From positions 1 through 64,000 of the forward strand of contig JAAOMT010000522.1 of the NCBI GenBank assembly GCA_016748015.1: a stretch of DNA of 64,000 nucleotides, in the 5' to 3' direction. Below are positions 24,100 to 36,355 of this stretch, one piece after another. The DNA is from Geosiphon pyriformis. Taxonomy: Eukaryota; Glomeromycota; Glomeromycetes; Archaeosporales; Geosiphonaceae. Both the position numbers and the translations under genes were made by a program. How positions within the stretch are numbered: position 1 is the stretch's first letter; each line of letters opens with the position of its first letter. Below the pieces are notes generated by a model. The model did not search any database and was not told the DNA's origin. It was given only the letters and a program-made list of their open reading frames with translations.

Positions 24100-25457
24100 A
24101 TGTTTAGTTTGTGTTAGATCTTTGATTTATCAGTATAAATTTACTATTTAAGTACAAACTTATCTTTGTTAAATTATAATAATAATCAGAGTTTTTACCT
24201 TTTGTCATATGCCTATATAATATAATTGTTTATTTAATAATTATTGTATTTTACAATATTTATTAATTGATAATTCACTAGTTAAGAATATAAAATGATT
24301 AATATTTAAATAGAAAAATGTAACAACTATTTAATTAGTAAAAAATTTTCAAGTATAAATGTCAATTTTGGTTCTTACAACTACTATTAAACATACAAAA
24401 CTTATTTTTAAAAACTATTCTTTTGTTTACAAAGAATATAATATTACCTAATTTACACTATAAAATACAAAAATCTCAACGATTTAAAAATGGATATCAC
24501 AATATAACAAATTGTTTTTGGCACAGACAATAAGAACAGCATTGCAGTTCAATTCAAATAAAAGCTTTTTAATAATAATTAAAATTAAAAATAAGCAATA
24601 TAAAAGTGAATTAAAGTAATAAGTTAAGTTTTTTACATGTTTTTGGACTTAAAAAGTTAATTTTACAATAAAAACCAATAAATTTATCTTCAAAATTAAA
24701 AGTTTAATTCTTATATTTGAAATTATAAATATTATTTTATGTTAAATAAAGCTTTTGTTAAAAAAGTAACTACATTCTGAATTTTGTAAAAGTAGTCACT
24801 TAAGATTTTAGATTGTCAAATAATGTGATTTTTATATATATATAACTAGATATATAACCAAATTATCTTTAAATATAACAAAACTATTTTGGTTTTATGT
24901 ATTATTGATCTGTATTATGCAGTATTAATAGATTAATTATCATTTTTAGATAAATTATCAATTAAATTATTTTTGTTTTAAATTAATATTATTATTGTTT
25001 TATATATTTTAATATTAAATTAAATTTATTTTATTATTTTAAAATTGGAAAAAATTAAACTAATATTAAATATATTTCTATTATTATTTTATATATATAT
25101 ATAACTTTATATTAATTTAAACTTATTAAATAAAAGTTTATTTATTTTAATTTGTAAATAAAACAAATTTAATAATGGTATTTTTAAGTAAAATATAATT
25201 TAATTAAACTTAAAATATGCAACAAAAATATTACTTACATATTTTTTATAAATAATTAGTAATTTAAACTTATATTAAGCTATATAAATTAAAAAATTAT
25301 TTGTTTTTATTTTATTTTAAATATTTTTTTATTTTTTATTTTAAACATATTTATATATTTAAGTTTTAAATTCTTTAGAAAAATTAAACAGTTATAATTT
25401 TAAGATTAATTAAGTAAATTAATTTTTACAAATTTAATTTATTTTTAATTTAATTTA
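24100..25457. other. AT-rich spacer with a small inverted repeat
   Basis: No gene is recognised. The only structure I can point to is an imperfect inverted repeat near 24764-24805, with arms AAGTAACTAC and GTAGTCACTT. Its arm resembles the AAAGTAACTAC motif inside the family-2 LTR repeats. The stretch 24830-25457 is nearly pure A/T. Confidence 0.45.
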
Positions 25458-25481
25458 TTTTTTTTGTTATTTATTTATTTA
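25458..25481. repeat. Target-site duplication of LINE C, left copy (24 bp)
   Basis: Eight T followed by GTTATTTATTTATTTA, identical to 32331-32354 on the other side of LINE C. The length is typical of target-primed reverse transcription. The sequence is low complexity, which lowers the certainty somewhat. Confidence 0.7.
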
Positions 25482-25609
25482 TTTTTTTTATTAGCTTAAT
25501 GAGTAAGGTTCAAACACTACCTAATACTATATATCAAAAAAATGATCTAAACTAAGTGTGAATCATGCATTTTTTACATGTGACCAGCTATTCAGGTTGA
25601 TCAGAACTA

Positions 25610-28600
25610 TACTATGCAGCTATGTAAACTAAAACCGGATCATCTATACCTAAAAAAAACAAACAAAATTTGTGAAAGCCAAACTGAATACCAAAAGCAT
25701 CAGTAACACTAAGCAATTTGATCACTTCAGCAGAAAACCTTGAAGCCAAATCAGAAACCAAGATGCAAGCCAAACTATCAAGTGGAATTAACTTGTTTCT
25801 TTCTATATAAGCTCAATGTTTAGCATACACTAACCAAACATCTTCCTTAAAAGCTAGACTAAGAGAACACACAAACCTGACAATCTCCAAACCAGTGATC
25901 TTAGGATCACAGAAGACAAAAACAGTCTCATAAAACCAACCATTAAAAATGAAACTTTTACAAAGAGCCATGAACACAGGGATATCAAAAACACAGAATA
26001 ACAGCAGCTGCAAAACACCAGAAGAAGAATGAAAGAAACCGGAAACTCTCTTCCAGAAATCCACATGATAATTCAATATTTGACATCAAACAGATTCATC
26101 AATTTTACAAGAAAACACATGATCTGACACTTTAACATTACCACAATATAAGCACAGCACACTAGGATAAAATCTGTTATAAAGACACTTTTATATGGCA
26201 ACTGGCAGTTAATGGTATAAAGCTTTCATAAAATATATATTAGCTGAGAGTCTGCTGGTGAAACTGGTGGCTATGTGCAAGTCAGAATGCTACACCAAAG
26301 ACAAACAAAGCCAATCAATCTCAGAAATCAAACTGTTTATTAAAACCTTAAAACCAGACTCAACCTCCCAGTGTGCATGACAAACAAAACAATAGATATT
26401 GTGTACAAAATGTCTAGAATTGCTAGAAATAATACTGCCATTAGTCACTATAAAATGTTCATTCAAGCAAAGAGAAAGATGCCAACTAGAGAGAAAGACA
26501 GTATTGGCAACCACATCAATATGCTCATTCTCTGAAATACCAGAGTAACTTTTTACCTTGTGCCAACTAATTCTTAAATTCTTATTATGAATAATATTAA
26601 CAATATGTTGATGCTCAATTTAGCATCTATTGTAAAAGTCAGGACACACCAGACCCAATTCCAACTTACAAGCATCCAAAGCAGATTGACTATTCGAAAA
26701 TAAATAAACAAAGCTAAATATGGAAACACACTCCAGAGCCAATACAATAGTTTGTAATTCTGTCATGGTTGATGACAACAAACTTAATATACCAACACCC
26801 AAACCCAAATTAATGTTCTCAAAAAAAGCAGCAGTGCCAGCTTTATAGCCAATTGTGCCCAATTCCTTCAGAGACCCATTTATATATACAGATAAACTAC
26901 CAAAACAAACCCAAAAGAGATAGTTGCAAATAAATGCAAAATCACCAGAGTTAAGAATGCTCAAAGAATTAACTCTACTCGAAACCAAGAAATGAGCAGA
27001 AGAGAGAACTATATCATTGAGAAATGCCACAGAAATCTTGAACCACTTAGGAACAAGACCATAGAAGTCCAGTCTCTTCCACTGCCTAAAAATACACTAG
27101 TCAAAGACAGTACTATGACAATCCCAAAATTAATCCACAAAGACTATATCAAACTGACAGAAAGAGGAAAGAAACTTGAAAAATTTTGACTTATCTAGAA
27201 TAGTAAACATGGGAGTTCTATCACAAAACTGAAAGAAATTGGCCAAAAAGTCATTCAAGGACAAATTGCAATCAAGAAGAATACAAACTATGCTTGCCAG
27301 AAAGTTATTTGAAGCACTGACATGTACACATACAAAAAAACTTAATGGATGAACAGAACACCAACACCAAACCTATAAGTTATGTAACCTGTAAGAAAAC
27401 AAGTGACCCAAGACTCCATCAAAGTTCACAAATTTAATTAGGGAAGCAACTTTACTCTCAGACTGAACTTGTAAGAAAGATTTCAAACCATAAAAAGAAG
27501 GATGATGAATTGTGTTACTAGGAAAGTCGAGTGGCAGACCAGATTTAAGTTTTAAGTTTTTATGAATTAGAGCATTCCACTTGTTGTACACACCAACAGA
27601 AATAAAGCTGACTATAGGATGGAGAATTGCTGATACCAAATACAAAAGCTGCTTATTTGAGATAGCTTTTCTCAAAACCAGATTGATGAAAAAACAAATG
27701 TTTAAATTTGTCTTAGCCAAACTAGGCTTTGAAAAACCCTCAGTTGAAAAAAAAATACCCAAATACTAATGAGATTCACTCTTTTTGGCAATAGAAATTG
27801 GTAATCCACTAATAGAAAGAGAAGAGTTATCAGCTCTGCTATTAATAGAAATAGTCACCATTTTGTTATTATTAATTAAAATATTATTGATCCAAAAGAA
27901 TTTACCAGCAATATTAAGAATATGTTAAGTAGCTTTTTGACTGCTACTAACTCAAATTGTATTATTGACAAAAGTGCCAGCAGCAAAAAAAGAAGAAAGT
28001 CTAGCCTAAGACTTAGCACAACCACTTTTGGAAATAAAATGAAAATTCAACCTATACCTATACACACTCTTCTGATACTTGACTTTACACAATAAAGAAT
28101 CATAAAATATGCACCACAGAAGAGAAGAAAACACTTCTTCTTGGTCCAGACCATTTTGCACATAATAACTATCTGTCAAACCAAAATCTGTTATAACTCT
28201 GTTGGTGCAATTTCTATGAATACTACCAAAAAATTGAATGAACTTGCTACACATTTTGATTCTGACTAAACTCTTCTTAAGATGCTCTCAGCCAACCGAA
28301 TCATATGCTTTCTATATGTTTTGCAATACCAGCCAAAGCTTCTGGTTTTTTTCCAAAGCATTTTCAATAACTGAACCAATAGCAAAAATAGGAGACTGAG
28401 TCAACATACCCTTCAAAACTGAAAAATTGTCCTTATAAAGAACATCAAAAGTGCTGCATGCCAAAAAAATCCTGTCAGAAAAAATTTTAGAAAGAATTTT
28501 ATGAGCTGTCTCAATTAAAACAATAGAATAAGTATTCATTAAAACACTATCTCATTCATATAGTTTGAGAATTATTAAGATCCAAGCTTCTTTTTAAGAG

Positions 28601-30245
28601 CTGAGCACTAATTCACTAGACAAACAGAAATTCAAAAGCACCAAAAGCATATTCAAAACAGTTTTATTACAATGCTTCCAAAGCTCATTTGACACACTTA
28701 AGAGACCAGCAGCTTTGCCATCAAGCAGATCAGAAACCACTTCAACTAACTCATCAAATTCAATTGAACTCATAATATCAGAAAAAATCTCATTGAAAAC
28801 ATACTCCAATAGTTGATATTGACAGTGCCAGTTATTAGAGATATTAATCACTACTTCGCACTTCCTAGTCCAACCCTCCATAATTATATCCACCTTAAAC
28901 TTAACCAAATCAGTTTATTATTAATTATCAAATAATCGAGTGCCACTTTGTGAAAGGGATGTTTCAGCACATTCCTGATCATATGACCCTTATTAACCTC
29001 AAAGCTTTCCATTCTTCTATCAATAGCCAATCTGATGTTTGTCTTCTTAGCTCTTAGAGATTCAGCAAGCTTAGCAGCATGATAAAACTTTCTAGCACCA
29101 AAAAGAGCAGAATAGATATGATCAGAGCCAGCACCCAAATCCACAACATCCTGAACAACTGAAGCTTTGACATTGTCCAAAGAAATTTAACATCTCATAA
29201 GAGAATCAAAATTCACAAAACTTTTTTCATGTAATGCCTTGATGATTCTAGAAATGAAGAGCTCCAACTTGTGAAATTTTGAAGATTTCTTGGTGAAAAC
29301 ATCATCAAAGTCTTTGAATCATCTTTTCTTAAACATCTCATTAACTGAAAGAACCATTACTTTGCAAACAGTATCTCACATCACATCCAAATCTGAGAAT
29401 TTTGTGGAGGTGACAAACTTATTTGAGAACATCACAGCATTGGCTGACATGCCATCCTTAAAATTGTTTTATTTAATCTTATTAGCACCCTTAAACTCGA
29501 ACTTCTATTGATCTTTATTTGCTTGCTTGCAAAGAAAGTTTAACTGTTTATCCAAAAGTCCACTCAAACCCACAGACACAAAAACAGTCTGATGATTAGT
29601 ATCAAAAAATTCTCCAACATTAGACACCTTGTAATCTACTACAGCATTGACCAAGTTTGAAGAAATAAACAAGAAATCAATAGTTTTAGCCATGTTCTGA
29701 GAGTTAGCCCATGTGAGCATTTTGACATTATACCATCCACTCAAAGAATTGCCCAAACCAAGATCCAAACATTTTTTGAAACTAGCACACTTTTGAGAGC
29801 CATCTTTATTGAAGTTGCCACCCAAAACAACAAACAAAAATTTATTGACTGCCTTTGCAATCACAAAATTGATATCATTAGTTTGAGTAAATCAAACAGC
29901 CATAGATGTCCTAACATAAAGCTCCAAAATCGACACAGAAAGCTTATTTTTGAATAGCAACTTGATTGAAAGGAGCCAACCAGGCACTTCAGAAACTTTA
30001 CAAACATAACAAGCTAGAAAAGTGTTTATAATGATTGTAACTTCAGCACCAAAAAACCTCTTGTTCAACCCAGATAAAAAAACCCTAATTCCATTGAACT
30101 TATCCCTAATCCAAAGTCTATTACTAGACCTCAGCTTTGTCTCTGTAATTATCAAAACCAAATTTCCAGAATTTTTATGCCAATGGATAATATCCTCCTG
30201 TTTAGTAGGAACATTAATATCCAAACATTACACGTTGCAAATTTC
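25610..30245 (-). pseudogene. LINE C ORF2 remnant (APE endonuclease, RT, RNase H)
   Basis: Blocks from N- to C-terminus: APE endonuclease 30224-29505 with ITETKL kept, GGDFN changed to GGNFN, and TDH changed to TNH. A linker (29180-28594) carries a frameshift near 28900. RT (28539-27373) has its motif C near 27950-27965 reading FVNN instead of FVDD. RNase H (27030-26620) has VYINGS for VYTDGS and SNSQSALDA for SDSQSALDA, so two of its Asp are Asn, while the Glu of TELQTIVLALE is kept. The C-terminal zinc-finger region lies near 26500-26100 and a last open piece at 26076-25813. Every catalytic loss is Asp to Asn. Confidence 0.8.
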
Positions 30246-30258
30246 TACACAAAGTCAC

Positions 30259-32193
30259 TCATTGAGGAATAAGAAAAGTTGATGAACCCAAGCCAGAACA
30301 CAAACAATCTAATCTTTCCAAAACAAATTCAACCAACATCTCTAAAACCACTATTTTAGATTTCAATTCCCCCATCTTAGTGGTCAAAATTTTAAAACTA
30401 CTTAAACTAAAGTCAGCAACTGGGTCTGCAACAACTAAAAAAAGGAGAGAAGGAGATGTCATTGTATCATTTAAAGCCATATCTGAGTCCAAATTGGAAG
30501 TAACAAATGTAAGAATAACCAAAGAGGAGATATGTAATTTAAATGCCAGAGGCACCAATTTCACAAAACTCAATTTTTTCATGATAACCAAAACCTGATC
30601 TATCAAAAACTCCAAAGAGCATTTTAGAGAAGCCAAACAATCAACCAAACAGAAATTACCAAAGGAATTAGAAACCATCAATACAGGTTTTGTATCTGAA
30701 GATGAATCAATACCAAAAAAACCCAACAAAACCACATGAAAAGAGGAACTACCAGCCACCTGGGCCCAAGTTTTCCCACCAAAAAAAACTGGGCAAATGA
30801 TTGGTGCCTGTTTCTTCTTATATATATTGGCCAAATGAACACAATCCTGAGAAGTTACCACCCACTTATCACGAACACCAGAATTCTTACCCAATAAACA
30901 CCCTGCAAAGATATGACCAAACTGTTTGCATTGAGCACAATAGACCAAAAAAAGACCAGCCCAGCACAAATTCACACCCTTAAACACCAGAGTCAAATCA
31001 ATAGTGGCCAATTTAAATGTCTTATCAACAAAACACACAATTAAATATCTATCACACACATAAAAGCTGAGATTACAGTCAATGAAACAAGTCTTCCTAC
31101 CATATGATTCCAACAAATTTGAAAGATCATGAGCTATAGTACCAACCTAAAGAGTATAAAGTAATGTATAATGTAGATCTCTAAAAACCCATGATTGTTT
31201 ATCATTAATAACTTTTACCACATGAATAGAATCCTTTCTCATAAAGACAGACCATTTAACTGCGACCAAATTAGCTATTTCAAATGACTCAAACTCTACC
31301 AAAGCTTTTTGTCACAGACCAATCAGTTGTATCTTGATTGATACAATCTTTCCAAATTTAGAAAAAACAGATTCTACAGCTGATTTAGAAAAATCAACTG
31401 GAATTTCCTTGACAACAATTTTCCTATTTGAATGACTGCTAACCTTTTTAAGATTATCATTTACCACAATTTTTTCATGGATTGCCAATTTTTTCACTTT
31501 ATTTATGTTAGATTCAGAAGTAAATGAAGATCTGATAATCCCTGAAAATTTTGAGAAAGTAGAAGCTTCCCCAAAGCCATCCACTCAATAAAATTTTTTT
31601 TTTACACAAATCAACTTATTACCAACAGTTTTACTAGGCACAGCTGAAAGTTCAATATCAAGCATAAAAAACTTTGATGAATTAAAGTTCCGTTTTTTTG
31701 TGGCACATAATTTAATCAGTGACAGCTTATTGAATCCCAAAATCACATGAAAAGGAAGTACTAGCTTATTATCATTGTTATTTATACAGTTAAAAGAAAA
31801 TTGCTTTGGTGGGTTTCCTAGTACATATGTTCTAGTGCAGGTTTTTTTTGATATAACTTCATCCATACTATTGTCTTTACCTGATTCTACATAGCTGGTC
31901 TCTTTGGCCATTATGTTCACCATATTTTTAACATCCAATAGATTGTTTACACTGCCAATTTCACTGCCTCAGAACACCACAGGCTTAATACCAGCACCAC
32001 TAATATCTTCTAAGCTCAGAAGGTCTGCAGACAAATCAACCATAATGCTGGCTACATGCTTTTTTGTTTTCTTGCAGGACACACTATAGAAATAAATGAT
32101 ATCTAAGTGATTCTTTTTAGCATTCAAGTGGGTTCCCAAACTGGCTGAAACTAAGCCAAAACCTCTAGCAGACAAGTCTACTAGTTTCATCAT
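30259..32193 (-). pseudogene. LINE C ORF1 remnant (RNA-binding, intact CCHC knuckle)
   Basis: One frame runs from 32193 to 30259 with stops near 31969, 31585, 31312 and between 31311 and 31116. It opens MMKLVDLSARGFGLVSASLG, unlike the ORF1 starts of LINE A and E. An RRM-like block (EIPVDFSKSAVESVFSKFGK, near 31390-31330) follows, then the conserved central segment. The zinc knuckle C-x2-C-x4-H-x4-C (QCKQFGH) near 30925-30885 still has all four ligands. The Ser-rich C-terminus ends at 30259 and overlaps the start of ORF2. Confidence 0.8.
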
Positions 32194-32330
32194 GACAAAA
32201 GGGAGTATATTAGAAGAAATAACTTAAACAAACAAAGAAAAAAAAAATAAAGTAAAGTAATTTCTTCCAAAAAATCTTTTGCCTTATAGTGGTCAGGAGA
32301 TTAATGAAAGAAAAAAAAAATTTTAATTCT

Positions 32331-32354
32331 TTTTTTTTGTTATTTATTTATTTA
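32331..32354. repeat. Target-site duplication of LINE C, right copy
   Basis: Identical to 25458-25481, 24 of 24 positions. Confidence 0.7.
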
Positions 32355-32921
32355 AATTTATAATACAATTAAAAAAATAGCTGTTTTTAATAATTTTTTG
32401 AATTAAATCTGATTTTTTTTGATTTAGTATCTTAATTTTTACATGACTACTAAATATATAAATGATAAAACTATGAGTTTATATATATATTTTATAAAAG
32501 TATTATATTATTATTTACTTGTAACTATTTGTAAATATCTATTTAACTAGAATTATTAAAGTATATTTATATTATAATAAAATTCAATTTTTAAATTATA
32601 TTTTTATCTTTATAATAAACTTTGCTAATTGTAAATATATATATTTGATTTTTATCAGTTTGTATTTTGTATTTTTTAGTTGTTTTTAATATATAATTTA
32701 AGTATTATATTATATATTATTTTAAATAAAAGTTTTATGTTTAAAAATTGGTATTTAAAAATTGTTGTTTTATTCAAAAATACTAAAGTTGTTAGTAAAA
32801 TTGTGAATTTTATATATAGTTTTAGTATAATTTACTGTAATAAAATTTAATTAATATATATCAAGTATAAAATTTTATTAAAAAAAAATTTAATTTAGTA
32901 TAATAATTTTTTAATTTCTAA

Positions 32922-33085
32922 TATTATTAATTTGCTAATTTTGTTTTTTTGTAGTATTATTAGACTGTTGAATTTAAATAAAAGTTTTAATGTTAATTTT
33001 TTATATTATTAATTTGCTAATTTTGTTTTTTGTAGTATTATTAGACTGTTGAATTTAAATGAAAGTTTTAGTGTTAATTTTAATA
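32922..33085. repeat. 82-bp tandem duplication
   Basis: The unit starting at 32922 is repeated from 33004 with very few differences: one T-run length change and a couple of A/G differences. Landmarks such as TTTGCTAATTTTG and TAGACTGTTGAATTTAAAT occur in both copies. Copies this similar are unusual in such a decayed neighbourhood. Confidence 0.8.
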
Positions 33086-33284
33086 TGTATAAATTATATT
33101 TATTTTTTTAAATATTGATAATAATATTAATATTAATATAAAACTGTAATATTGTTTTAACTGGTCAAATAGCTAATTACATATAAACAATACATGATTT
33201 ATACTTAGTTTATATCAAATTATTTAATGTATTATACTAAATTATATTTAGACTTTATTTATCAAAAAATAAAAATAAAAATTT

Positions 33285-33480
33285 ATAATATAAAAATAGT
33301 TTTTTTTATAAAGTTGTCAAAATTTATTTTAATTTTTATTGTATAAATAATTATTTATATTTACTATAATAATCAAAAAAATATTGGTTAAAATACAACA
33401 AAAATAATTTAAATTTTATTAAACTTAATTTTTTGTTTTTCTGTTTAATTTGTTTTTAATAAATAAGATCTAATTACAAT
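33285..33480 (+). mobile_element. Orphan family-1 gypsy fragment (LTR end to gag start)
   Basis: The sequence from the AATATAAAAATAG block through GTCAAAATTTATTTT, the gag ATG region and AAACTTAATTTTTTG aligns with 5755-5945 of the complete family-1 element. C-to-T changes have been added: for example the gag ATGGGTAATTATTCAT region has drifted to A/T-only text. It is truncated on both sides. Confidence 0.65.
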
Positions 33481-34685
33481 TTAATATACTATATTAAACT
33501 AAATAATTTAAATTAGACATAAATTATGTTCTTTTTATATAAAATTAATTATTTGAATCAGTTAAAATAACACTATATTAAAACAATAAAAAAAAATTAT
33601 CTTAAAAAAATATTTTATGTATAATAGTAATCAATATACTATTATTTTTAACAAAACTACTTAACTATACAACAGTTGTATTTACTTTAAATTTAATAAA
33701 ATTAAGTTAATATTCTTAAAGAGTAATTAACTTAATTTAAAATTTATTATTAAATAAATCAATATTTTATTTTTTATAAGATTGGTTTCAAAATTATATT
33801 TAAACTTAACTATACTATATTTATAAAAAGCAAATTTATAGTTTTATTAAAAATAAATATTTTATCTTAAATAATATAAATTAAATTTTTAAGTTTTATA
33901 TATAAAACAAAAAAAAAGTTAAAAAAATAGTAACTTAAGTAACCAAAAAATTAATAAACTTTATAATAAATTTAACCAAAATGACTAAACTTAAAATATA
34001 AAATTCTAAAAAATTCAGTTTAGAATTAAAAACAGAATTAACAGCAGATACAACTAAAAAAACAACAAAAAAAAAGCCAAAAAAATAAAAGCTTCAATAT
34101 AAAATTTTTATTTACCAAAATTAAAACAAAAAACTTAAAGTTAAAAAAAACATAATAAATAATCTGAAAAAAAACATTAATATTTATAATCAATAAACAA
34201 ATAATTTTAACTTTAATAGTAGAATTCTGATGTTCAGTCTATTTTGATTCAAGTTTAATTAAACTATCAAACCAAATTGAACTTAAACAGAAAATTTGGC
34301 AAAATTTTGAACTCAAACTTAAACCAGACTTAAAATTATTTAACTTAAATCAAACTCGAATATATACAATAAGTCTGGTTTAAATTCGGTTCAAAATTCA
34401 TAAAAATATTTAGGTTTGACTATTAAAAATATTATATTATATTATATTATTATTTAATTTTTTTTTTAATAATTTCTGTATCCATGATTAAAAATACTAT
34501 GCTGCTCTTATAGTTTTAGATACTAAGTAAAATCTTATCTCTGTAATCATATTCTTACTTACAGAAAAGATATATTTAAAAGCAATAAATAATTTTTAGA
34601 TTGCCAAATAATTATAAGTCATACAAACAAAATAAAAAAATTGTGTTTGATATGTTTAAATATTAGATTATTAATAAATGTTAAT

Positions 34686-35400
34686 TTAAATAAATATTTT
34701 TTGTAATATACTTTCTACCATGCTATTACATTTATTTTTTATTGGCCATCTTTTCAAAAATATAATAATCAATTTTGTCAAGTTTTTTTTTTTATTATTG
34801 TCAAAGTCTGTCTTTAATATAGATTGTATGACTAATATTATAATATTATTAAAATTATTATTTAACAAAAAACTATCATTTAATATTAGTATAATGTCTA
34901 GTATGTACTTTGTTTCAAAAAAAATACACATTTTAAAGATTTATTTATCATGTAATAGTTGAAAAATAAAACTATTTAAATAAATTAATAATTTGTAATT
35001 CTTTCATTTTATTAATATTGTTATCCAAAAATTTGCTTTTGGTAAAATAATGAAATTTTTTCTTTGGATCTAATACACTATAGAGCATTAGAGTTGTATT
35101 TGTTTTAAAGTAATATTTAATTAATTTTTTTCTTATTGTTTTAATTACTGTAATAAATAATAGATCTAATATTAAATATGTTAAATAAATACAATTGAGA
35201 TTATAATATTTTACCAAATTTATTATTATTAATCATGTCTTTAATGTAATTAAAAATAATATTAAAAAAAAAACAATCAAAAAAACAGTATTATTTAAAT
35301 TGGCTAATATTTTGACTGTAATATTTTTAAATGATTCAAAAAATTTAGCAATTTTATCAAAAACAGTTTACTAATTATGTGAAATAACATATTAATAAAG
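34686..35400 (-). pseudogene. Possible hAT transposase fragment
   Basis: Reading down the minus strand: AKFFESFKNITVKI near 35370, then VKYYNL at 35215, then KLIKYYFKTNTTLMLYSVLD plus PKKKFHYF (35217-34972). The last block recalls the hAT signature in which a Lys-Tyr-Tyr helix is followed by a LDPRxK-yF motif. The following open piece, 34931-34686, is also minus strand. Stops and frame changes occur throughout. The assignment rests on one motif and its spacing, so it is tentative. Confidence 0.35.
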
Positions 35401-36017
35401 ATCAATATAAGTCTAGTAAGAGTGTTTAATGCTTATAAATTTACAGTTAAAATTTTTGTATTCAAAATATATAAAATCAAAAATAAACAATTTGTTAATT
35501 TAAAAAATAACTTATTTTTAACTAAATCATAAGTAAAATTCTATCAGATAAAACAATCCAGAATAAATTTATGGTATTTAATTTGAAATATATTATAGAC
35601 ATATTTAAAAAGCTTAAAATAATGGAACAAGATACAAATTACAGAGTTAAATTCTCTAATTTTTAATTTATATAAAGTTTATATTAAAAAAATTTCAGAT
35701 AATTATATTTGGTTTGGGTTTTTAACAAATATCTTAGAAATTTTATTTTTTATTTTATTTAGAACTGCTTGTACTGCCAAGTTTAAAATATGATTAAAGC
35801 ATTGAAATTGAAAGTTTTTTGAATTCTATTAAATGTTTTTTCTTTTAATTTTTTTACTAACTCTTTTATAAAAGTATTATTATTTGTGGTATTATTGAAG
35901 ATAATAAGAAGAAGTTATTAAAAAAAAATTAAGTTATAATTAATAAAATTAATTGTAAACTTATATAAAAAAAGGATGAATATAATTCTTTTTTAAACTT
36001 TTTTCTTAATCTTTTTG

Positions 36018-36355
36018 GCTGAAAATTTGGCTAAAAACAATGATAAAAACTATTTAAGCTAATATTAAAAAACATGGTTTTTAATAATATGAATACTGTA
36101 GTAACTCTGAGCTTCAGATAATGTTAATGCTGAAAATTTAGCTTTAAGATAATAATAAAGCCCAACTTAAGTCAATATTGAGAAAATATAATTTTTAATA
36201 ATATAAACACTATAATAATTTTGAGCTTCAAATAATGTTAATACCAAAAATTCAGCTTTGGGACAATAATAAAAACCAATTTAAATCAATATTAAAAAAA
36301 TACGATTTTCAATAATCTGAGCACTATAATAATTTTAGGTCTCAAATAATACTTA
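36018..36355. repeat. Three tandem copies of a ~111-114-bp unit
   Basis: Units start near 36018, 36129 and 36243. Shared landmarks are GCTGAAAATTTAGCTTT, CAATATTAAAAAA, TTTTTAATAAT and GAGCTTCAAATAATGTTAAT. The copies differ mainly by transitions. They lie inside the presumed hAT relic. Confidence 0.75.

Larger units (their letters stand above)
25482..32330 (-). mobile_element. LINE C, full-length, decayed non-LTR retrotransposon
   Basis: A 6849-bp minus-strand LINE with ORF1, then ORF2 (APE endonuclease, RT, RNase H, C-terminal zinc finger) and a 3' UTR next to 25482. The 3' UTR resembles those of LINE A and LINE E. It belongs to a different subfamily: its proteins are clearly divergent from LINE E, and the first ~250 residues of ORF1 differ. 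It is dead, with numerous in-frame stops, one ORF2 frameshift and mutated catalytic sites. Confidence 0.9.
32355..34220. other. AT-rich repeat graveyard
   Basis: Nearly pure A/T sequence without recognisable genes. Two things stand out and are listed separately: an 82-bp tandem duplication at 32922-33085 and a family-1 gypsy fragment at about 33285-33480. The rest shows only simple A/T runs. Confidence 0.5.

Noticed and set aside
25440-25500. Bacterial-type terminator or poly-T signal
   Set aside because: The T-rich run is the LINE C 3' tail and its target duplication, not a terminator.
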